DNA of 64,000 nucleotides, taken from the NCBI GenBank assembly GCA_018818125.1, contig JAHISQ010000165.1, forward strand, positions 62,001-126,000, read 5' to 3'. Source of the stretch: Candidatus Rifleibacteriota bacterium (GTDB lineage Bacteria > Muiribacteriota > Ozemobacteria > Ozemobacterales > Ozemobacteraceae). Below the pieces are notes generated by a model, which was given only the letters and a program-made list of their open reading frames with translations, searched no databases and was not told the origin of the DNA. Positions 59,539-64,000 of this stretch are shown here, in pieces (the stretch's first letter is position 1; each line of letters begins with the position of its first letter). A program made the translations under genes and the position numbers.

Positions 59539-62163
59539 TTACCTGAGTAGATCGAGAACTGACTGAGCAGAAACGTTAGCCTGACCAACCATAGCGTTGC
59601 TGGCCTGTTGCAGAATCTGCGACTGGGTCATTTCAATGACTTCGGCGGCCATATCAACATCTCTGATGCGTGATTCAGAAGCCGTCATATTCTGCAGAGC
59701 AACACGCAAACTGTTGTTGGTATAGGTCATGCGATTTTCGATCGCACCCAGCTTGGCGCGTTCTGACGAAATTCGCTGCAAAGCCTTATCAATCAAGCCA
59801 ATGCCAATTTCAGCAGATTCAATAGAGGTCAGGTCAAGATCCTCAATACCAAGCGCCTTACAGTCAGTTCTTATGATATTGGCCTTGGCTGTGTGTCCCT
59901 GATTTGGCCCAATCTGGAATTGTATAGAAGTATCCTTCACATGCATGGTATAGGCGTAGTTACCGACACCATTCTCATAAGCAATCGGGTCAATATTCCA
60001 GATTGATTTGAGCGTATTTTTTGAGTCAGGACTGCCAAGCTCGGCAAAAACAATTTTTCCGTCCTTGCCTGGTATTGTCGAAAACAGCCTCATCGTATGC
60101 GTAGCAGTAAGAATCTCGGCATTAACCTGTACACCGTTTAATGTGGCCTGTTCATTAATAATATTGGCGATACTGGTAATTGATCGGAAAGAGGTGCCAG
60201 AAGTGCCAACCGGTATTGATATTTCCATGCCGTTGCCATCAAGATCGGCAACATAGAATGAAAGTTGATCCAACGCCACAGAGGAGGTGTGATCAAATAC
60301 AACATAACCGAATCTGGCCGAGGGCTGGTCATAGGCGAAGTTCTGCACCGCCTTATTACCGTCAAATCCGCTGATAGTAGTCTGTTCATAAACTTTTAGG
60401 GCTGCTGCAATACCCAGACCACCCACCGGTTGAACATCATAGATATCGAAATTCGACTCAACACCGGTCTCAAGCGATCTGAAAGACAGTGCGCCATTTT
60501 TAGCCTCAGCAGTTATCAGCAGGCCATTAGCACCAATCTGAAGATTGATGGCTTCGACAAGAGAGCGCAATCCACCGGCAGTATAGTTGCCACTTAGTGA
60601 AATCAGAGTGGACGAACCAGTAATGCTATGCCTATCAGCGATAGAAAACGCTACTGTTGTCAAACCGCTCTGAGAGAAGTCAAAGGAAGAAATGATGTCG
60701 AAGCCAGTTGCAACACCAGGATTTCCGCCGGTGCCGGTATAACGGCCATTGGCAATGCCCAGTGGATTAGTGGTTGCGCTGAATACTTCGACATAAGCAG
60801 CCGAGCCGGTATTGAGGGTAGTAAGTTCGATGGCATACTGATCATTAACCCTGGCGCGAACCATACTATTTGCAAGTGTGAGCTCATTATTCATAATGGA
60901 GACAACCTGCCCCATACTATATACGCCTGCCGAGATGGTTATTGAAGTGGGTAACGTTCCATTCGCTGAAACTGAGTCGCCAAGGGCAAAAGTAACATCG
61001 GCTGGCAATGAGATACCAAGCACTGCCGCGGTAGTAACAGCGTTAGCTGAAAGCGGTGGTTCGAACATAAGGTCGATACCCGCAATCAAACCCATGGCAC
61101 GATGGCCGGCAATCTGTGTGGTCAAAGTCTTGCGTTCACCAAAAGGAACCCCAAGGTTGGTTACGGCAATCGAATAAACCGGGTCTTCAGCGGGAACAAC
61201 ATTTTCAAAGCCGAGTGCCCTGACCAGGTTTTCTTCGCCGGTAAAATTGACACGGCCCAGTTCGCCATTGCGACCAGAAATAACGGTCATCTGACCGATA
61301 TTATCACCACTATCGCTTAAAAACGCTTGAGAGCCTTCAAAGTCGAGTCCCTTGCCAAGCTGATCAAGGCCCATAGCCGCCTGAATTCGTTCAGTCAACT
61401 GAGCAAGAGTAAGGTCTTTGCTTACCACGATCTCACCCTGGCTGTTATCACCCTGCAAATAGAGAGTCTGTGGCAGATCAAGAATAAAATGATTGTTGTT
61501 GTCGTAAAAATTGGCCAAAGAAGCCAAAGTTGTCGACGCAGTTGCAACCTCGCCGTCGGTAGTCACAAATATGGCAGAACGCTGCTGTTCTGGGGTTCCC
61601 GAATAGGTTTTGTAACCAATGCCAGGTATATATTCTGACTTTGGCCAGCACACCACAGAAAAATCCGAGAAAGTAAGAACCTGACCAACCACAACACCAT
61701 CGAGATTCTTTGGATCACTGGTAGAAATGACAGCAGTGCCAGAACCATCGAGCAGCTTCTTAGTGTTGAACTCAGTGCCGTAAGAAATACGGTTGATGTC
61801 CTCTTTGAGCTGTGCGACTTCTTTCTGGATTTCCAGACGATCGCTGGTGGTGAGGGTGTCGTTACCTGACTGAAGAGCCAGCTCACGCATGCGTTGCAGC
61901 ATACTGTGAGTCTCGTTAAGCGCCCCTTCGGCTGTCTGAATAAGACTGATACCATCCTGGACATTCATAATAGCCCGGTTGATACCACGCACCTGAGTGC
62001 GCAGCTTTTCAGAGATAGTCAAACCAGCAGCATCATCAGCCGCGCGGTTGATTCTCAAGCCTGAGGAGAGTCGCTCGATCGAACTTGATAACCTGGAATC
62101 ATTCTTCACCAGGTTACTGTGAGCGTTCAGAGCCGTAACATTTGTGTTAATACGCAGGGCCAT
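59539..62163 (-). CDS. Giant flagellin F, csrA-linked
   Basis: The longest flagellin here, 874 aa. The N terminus ALRINTNVTALNAHSNLVKNDSRLSSSIERLSSGLRINRAADDAAGL and C terminus SERAKLGAIENRMTYTNNSLRVALQNMTASESRIRDVDMAAEVIEMTQSQILQQASNAMVGQANVSAQSVLDLLR are clearly flagellin but differ from those of the five tandem genes. The ~600-residue central domain is unrelated to theirs by eye. It follows flgL-fliW-csrA, the same order as hag in Bacillus, but its leader lacks the paired hairpins of the other flagellin genes. GGAGG lies 8 nt before the ATG. It may be the ancestral or major filament subunit. Confidence 0.95.
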   Translation of the reverse strand: MALRINTNVTALNAHSNLVKNDSRLSSSIERLSSGLRINRAADDAAGLTISEKLRTQVRGINRAIMNVQDGISLIQTAEGALNETHSMLQRMRELALQSGNDTLTTSDRLEIQKEVAQLKEDINRISYGTEFNTKKLLDGSGTAVISTSDPKNLDGVVVGQVLTFSDFSVVCWPKSEYIPGIGYKTYSGTPEQQRSAIFVTTDGEVATASTTLASLANFYDNNNHFILDLPQTLYLQGDNSQGEIVVSKDLTLAQLTERIQAAMGLDQLGKGLDFEGSQAFLSDSGDNIGQMTVISGRNGELGRVNFTGEENLVRALGFENVVPAEDPVYSIAVTNLGVPFGERKTLTTQIAGHRAMGLIAGIDLMFEPPLSANAVTTAAVLGISLPADVTFALGDSVSANGTLPTSITISAGVYSMGQVVSIMNNELTLANSMVRARVNDQYAIELTTLNTGSAAYVEVFSATTNPLGIANGRYTGTGGNPGVATGFDIISSFDFSQSGLTTVAFSIADRHSITGSSTLISLSGNYTAGGLRSLVEAINLQIGANGLLITAEAKNGALSFRSLETGVESNFDIYDVQPVGGLGIAAALKVYEQTTISGFDGNKAVQNFAYDQPSARFGYVVFDHTSSVALDQLSFYVADLDGNGMEISIPVGTSGTSFRSITSIANIINEQATLNGVQVNAEILTATHTMRLFSTIPGKDGKIVFAELGSPDSKNTLKSIWNIDPIAYENGVGNYAYTMHVKDTSIQFQIGPNQGHTAKANIIRTDCKALGIEDLDLTSIESAEIGIGLIDKALQRISSERAKLGAIENRMTYTNNSLRVALQNMTASESRIRDVDMAAEVIEMTQSQILQQASNAMVGQANVSAQSVLDLLR

Positions 62164-62327
62164 AGGTTTGCCTCCATGACTGGTTGGGGTTTCAATCCGT
62201 TTTTAGCTTTAAAGCTTTTTATTTTCCCCATCTACATTACTCATCGGATACTGAAGTTAACAAACATTAACCTTGTTTCAGATGATTAAAACCAATTTTA
62301 GTCCTTATTCTTCGTTTTTCTCGCATT

Positions 62328-62594
62328 TTATTGCTTTTTTGCCTTAGTATCTTTTTTTCCGAATTTTTTCATAATATCATCAGGTAGACTCTTGAGCGGA
62401 TCAAGAGACGTGATTTTAGCGGCTTCGCGGTTTTCTTTCTGGATTTCTTCGTAGACTTCCCAGCGATGAACCTTGACACTTCTCGGCGCGTTGATGCCGA
62501 TTTTTACCTGATCCTTACCGATATCGACCAGAACAATCTCAATATCATCACCAATGATGATCTTTTCGTTTATTTTTCTTGTTAATACCAGCAT
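62328..62594 (-). CDS. csrA: Carbon storage regulator CsrA
   Basis: An 88-aa dimeric RNA-binding repressor that binds GGA in hairpin loops and blocks ribosome access. The core MLVLTRKINEKIIIGDDIEIVLVDIGKDQVKIGINAPRSVKVHRWEVYEEI keeps the RNA-binding residues L4, R6 and R44. Position 45 is Trp, where Glu or Lys is usual. The C-terminal ~30 residues are a basic tail ending KKFGKKDTKAKKQ. It overlaps the fliW stop (TGATG), so the antagonist and the regulator are made together. Predicted targets are the hairpin leaders of the flagellin genes in this window. Confidence 0.97.
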   Translation of the reverse strand: MLVLTRKINEKIIIGDDIEIVLVDIGKDQVKIGINAPRSVKVHRWEVYEEIQKENREAAKITSLDPLKSLPDDIMKKFGKKDTKAKKQ

Positions 62595-63091
62595 CAGCTC
62601 TCGCCCTCCTCGGGTTGCGAGTCGAGAGAGTCCTGAATTTCCTTAAGCTTTACAGCACGTTTTTCCATTTCATCGAGAATGCGAACCTTCACTCCATGCC
62701 GGCTGTTACTTGAGATAATCTGCCTGCCCTTGCGATTGGCCGCATTTATCACAAGCGGCCCCTGCAGATTAGCTGTCATATCACTGGGGTTGGCGGGTAT
62801 CGATACGATCACATAAAGCACCGCATCTTCCGCGCGTTCCAAACTGATAAAGCCAGCATCAGAGTCTGAAATCTCAATATCGTACTCGAACATGAAACTC
62901 AGAGGCTCAATAATTACAAATGCCAGACCACCATCATCTACACATTGTAGCCAGCGGAAAGGACTGCCATCGTCGGCGTTGAGAATGATATACTTGTGGT
63001 AATCCCCAAATCCAAGCAGGCCTTCGTCAAAGGTGATGATCTCATCTTTGCAAATCTCAATTTTTCCGAATCTAGAGGTAGAAATCTTCAT
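62594..63091 (-). CDS. fliW: Flagellar assembly factor FliW
   Basis: A 165-aa protein that binds flagellin and, when flagellin is exported, is freed to bind and inhibit CsrA. The FliW pattern is clear: FGKIEICKDEIITFDEGLLGFGDYHKYIIL, PFRWLQCVDDGGLAFVIIEP, and YVIVSIPANPSDMTANLQGPLVINAANRKGRQII. The last ~25 residues are an acidic, charged extension. It lies 20 nt downstream of flgL and overlaps csrA. Together they form the homeostatic flagellin switch first described in Bacillus subtilis. Confidence 0.97.
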   Translation of the reverse strand: MKISTSRFGKIEICKDEIITFDEGLLGFGDYHKYIILNADDGSPFRWLQCVDDGGLAFVIIEPLSFMFEYDIEISDSDAGFISLERAEDAVLYVIVSIPANPSDMTANLQGPLVINAANRKGRQIISSNSRHGVKVRILDEMEKRAVKLKEIQDSLDSQPEEGES

Positions 63092-63111
63092 GCCTTGGTT
63101 CGTTCCTTCAC

Positions 63112-64000
63112 TTATCTGAGAAAATCCAAAAGTGACATCTGCATCAATTTCGAGCCAGTCTGAAGTGCAGCTTGATAAGCAGTCTCCAATTCTGTCATTC
63201 TGATGATGGCCTCTGCCATATCTATATCTTCGACAGAAGAGAGCATTTTCTTTAGGTTTAAAGTAATATTTTCTTGTTTCTCTTTTGCAGCCGTTGCGCG
63301 ATTGCTTTTACTACCGACTTCAGCGTGTAAATTTAGTACTCGTCTGAGATCTTCATCTACCTTTTTGATGCTTTCTTCGGAAATCGCCTGCGCATCATTG
63401 CGCAGCAAATTGTCACGCAGATCCATCAAGGTTGTAAATACCGAGGGTGTGTTGCCTAGCCCAAGAGAAGACGCCGTATTGGGGCTTTTGCCGCCAGCGT
63501 CGCGAACTTTTATGTAAGGCTCACCCATGGTGTTGGTAAGGTTAATACGCTTTCCATCTTCTGAAACCCAGGCCTGCAGGTTGAAATTGTTGTCAGTATT
63601 CGAAAGTTTATCGAGCATCTCGCCAACGGTTTTAACACCAGTGAGGTCAATCTCTCCCGAATAGCTGCCACTCTGCACGTATACCTTGCCGAGCGGAACC
63701 CCTTTTCCACCATTCAATGCGCTGATCGAAGTGGTCAAGGTCATCGCCGGGTCAACATCTTTGCCGATCAGCCTGTTATCGACGGTTCGACCAGAGATGC
63801 CAAGATCCTGAGCCGAAGTGCTGTCTATATCTATAATTTCGAGCTTACCGGCAGCGCCATGATTCTTATCGACAATTTCGATACCATTGCCGGCGGCGTT
63901 GATCTTAGCCTCAATGTAAATGCCATTAGCCGGATCGTTTATTTTGCTGAGAACGTCTTTAATATTTTTACTGCCACGTAGATCAATCGCGGCAAAATGC
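63112..64000 (-). CDS. flgL: Flagellar hook-associated protein 3 (FlgL), 5' end outside window
   Basis: Hook-filament junction protein. The visible ~295 residues end with the flagellin-like D0/D1 tail NLHAEVGSKSNRATAAKEKQENITLNLKKMLSSVEDIDMAEAIIRMTELETAYQAALQTGSKLMQMSLLDFLR, diagnostic of FlgL. Upstream, the frame stays open to position 64000 and encodes repeated flagellin-hook IN-like units (LRGSKNIKDVLSKINDPANGIYIEAKINAAGNGIEIVD and LTGVKTVGEMLDKLSNTDNNFNLQAWVSEDGKRINL). The ATG at 63744 is internal, not the start. Like FliD and the flagellins it seems enlarged. FliW follows 20 nt downstream. Confidence 0.93.
   Translation of the reverse strand, partial: HFAAIDLRGSKNIKDVLSKINDPANGIYIEAKINAAGNGIEIVDKNHGAAGKLEIIDIDSTSAQDLGISGRTVDNRLIGKDVDPAMTLTTSISALNGGKGVPLGKVYVQSGSYSGEIDLTGVKTVGEMLDKLSNTDNNFNLQAWVSEDGKRINLTNTMGEPYIKVRDAGGKSPNTASSLGLGNTPSVFTTLMDLRDNLLRNDAQAISEESIKKVDEDLRRVLNLHAEVGSKSNRATAAKEKQENITLNLKKMLSSVEDIDMAEAIIRMTELETAYQAALQTGSKLMQMSLLDFLR

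Noticed and set aside
1..64000. tRNA, rRNA and CRISPR arrays
   Set aside because: No cloverleaf-like sequence, rRNA motif or regularly spaced direct repeat was seen in the intergenic regions.
1..64000. Insertion sequences or prophage genes
   Set aside because: No transposase, integrase or phage structural protein is encoded; only short palindromic repeats are present.

Overview
The window looks like a chromosomal piece of a motile, Gram-negative-type heterotrophic bacterium with mixed base composition. An LptF/LptG-type permease implies an outer membrane with LPS-like export. A complete pseudaminic-acid pathway, two Maf-type glycosyltransferases, six large flagellins, FliD, FliS, FlaG, FlgL, FliW and CsrA make this a flagellar-filament and flagellin-glycosylation region. 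The combination (giant flagellin array, FliW/CsrA, radical SAM protein with a spirochaete-like fused architecture) suggests a deep-branching lineage such as a spirochaete relative or a Riflebacteria-type candidate phylum. This placement is inference; no 16S rRNA or other marker is present.

Layout. 1-9.0 kb: metabolic genes (3' part of a glutamate-semialdehyde dehydrogenase, a Cys/Met PLP enzyme, MgtE, a secreted unknown, hutI and hutH). 9.0-19.5 kb, minus strand: a tight operon ugd - nucleotidyltransferase - pseB - pseC - pseF - pseG - pseI - pseH-like - maf1, running on into hutH-hutI. 19.6-23.9 kb, plus strand: LptF/G permease, a degenerate 5'-nucleotidase-like secreted protein, a DUF2993-like protein, and a secreted Cys-rich repeat protein. 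24-25.8 kb: a radical SAM/SPASM protein with an extra N-terminal domain. 25.9-32.6 kb, minus: flaG - fliD - unknown - maf2 - fliS - small unknown. 33-45.9 kb, minus: five tandem giant flagellin genes. 46-55 kb: a second tailoring cluster (aminopeptidase-like DUF4910, acyl/AMP ligase, Gfo/Idh oxidoreductase, FkbM methyltransferase, acyl carrier protein, AAC(3)-DUF4910 fusion, B12 radical SAM). 55-59.3 kb: a four-domain CoA-disulfide-reductase/sulfurtransferase fusion and a class II DAHP synthase. 59.5-64 kb, minus: flgL (cut by the window end) - fliW - csrA - a sixth flagellin.

How it fits together. The Pse operon makes CMP-pseudaminic acid, Maf1/Maf2 probably attach it to flagellin, and the 46-55 kb cluster probably decorates the sugar with an unusual acyl or methylated group. 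FliW and CsrA are predicted to control flagellin translation. The sequence supports this strongly: all five tandem flagellin genes share a two-hairpin leader. One hairpin presents GGA in its loop, and a second has the Shine-Dalgarno GGAG in its loop. Stem bases change between paralogs while pairing is kept. A sixth copy of this leader sits in front of a small GTG-started ORF upstream of flaG, and a seventh, decayed copy lies in the gene-free stretch between the second and third flagellins. The csrA-linked flagellin lacks the pair. This leader family is the most interesting regulatory system in the window; the acyl-tailoring cluster is the most interesting enzymatic one.
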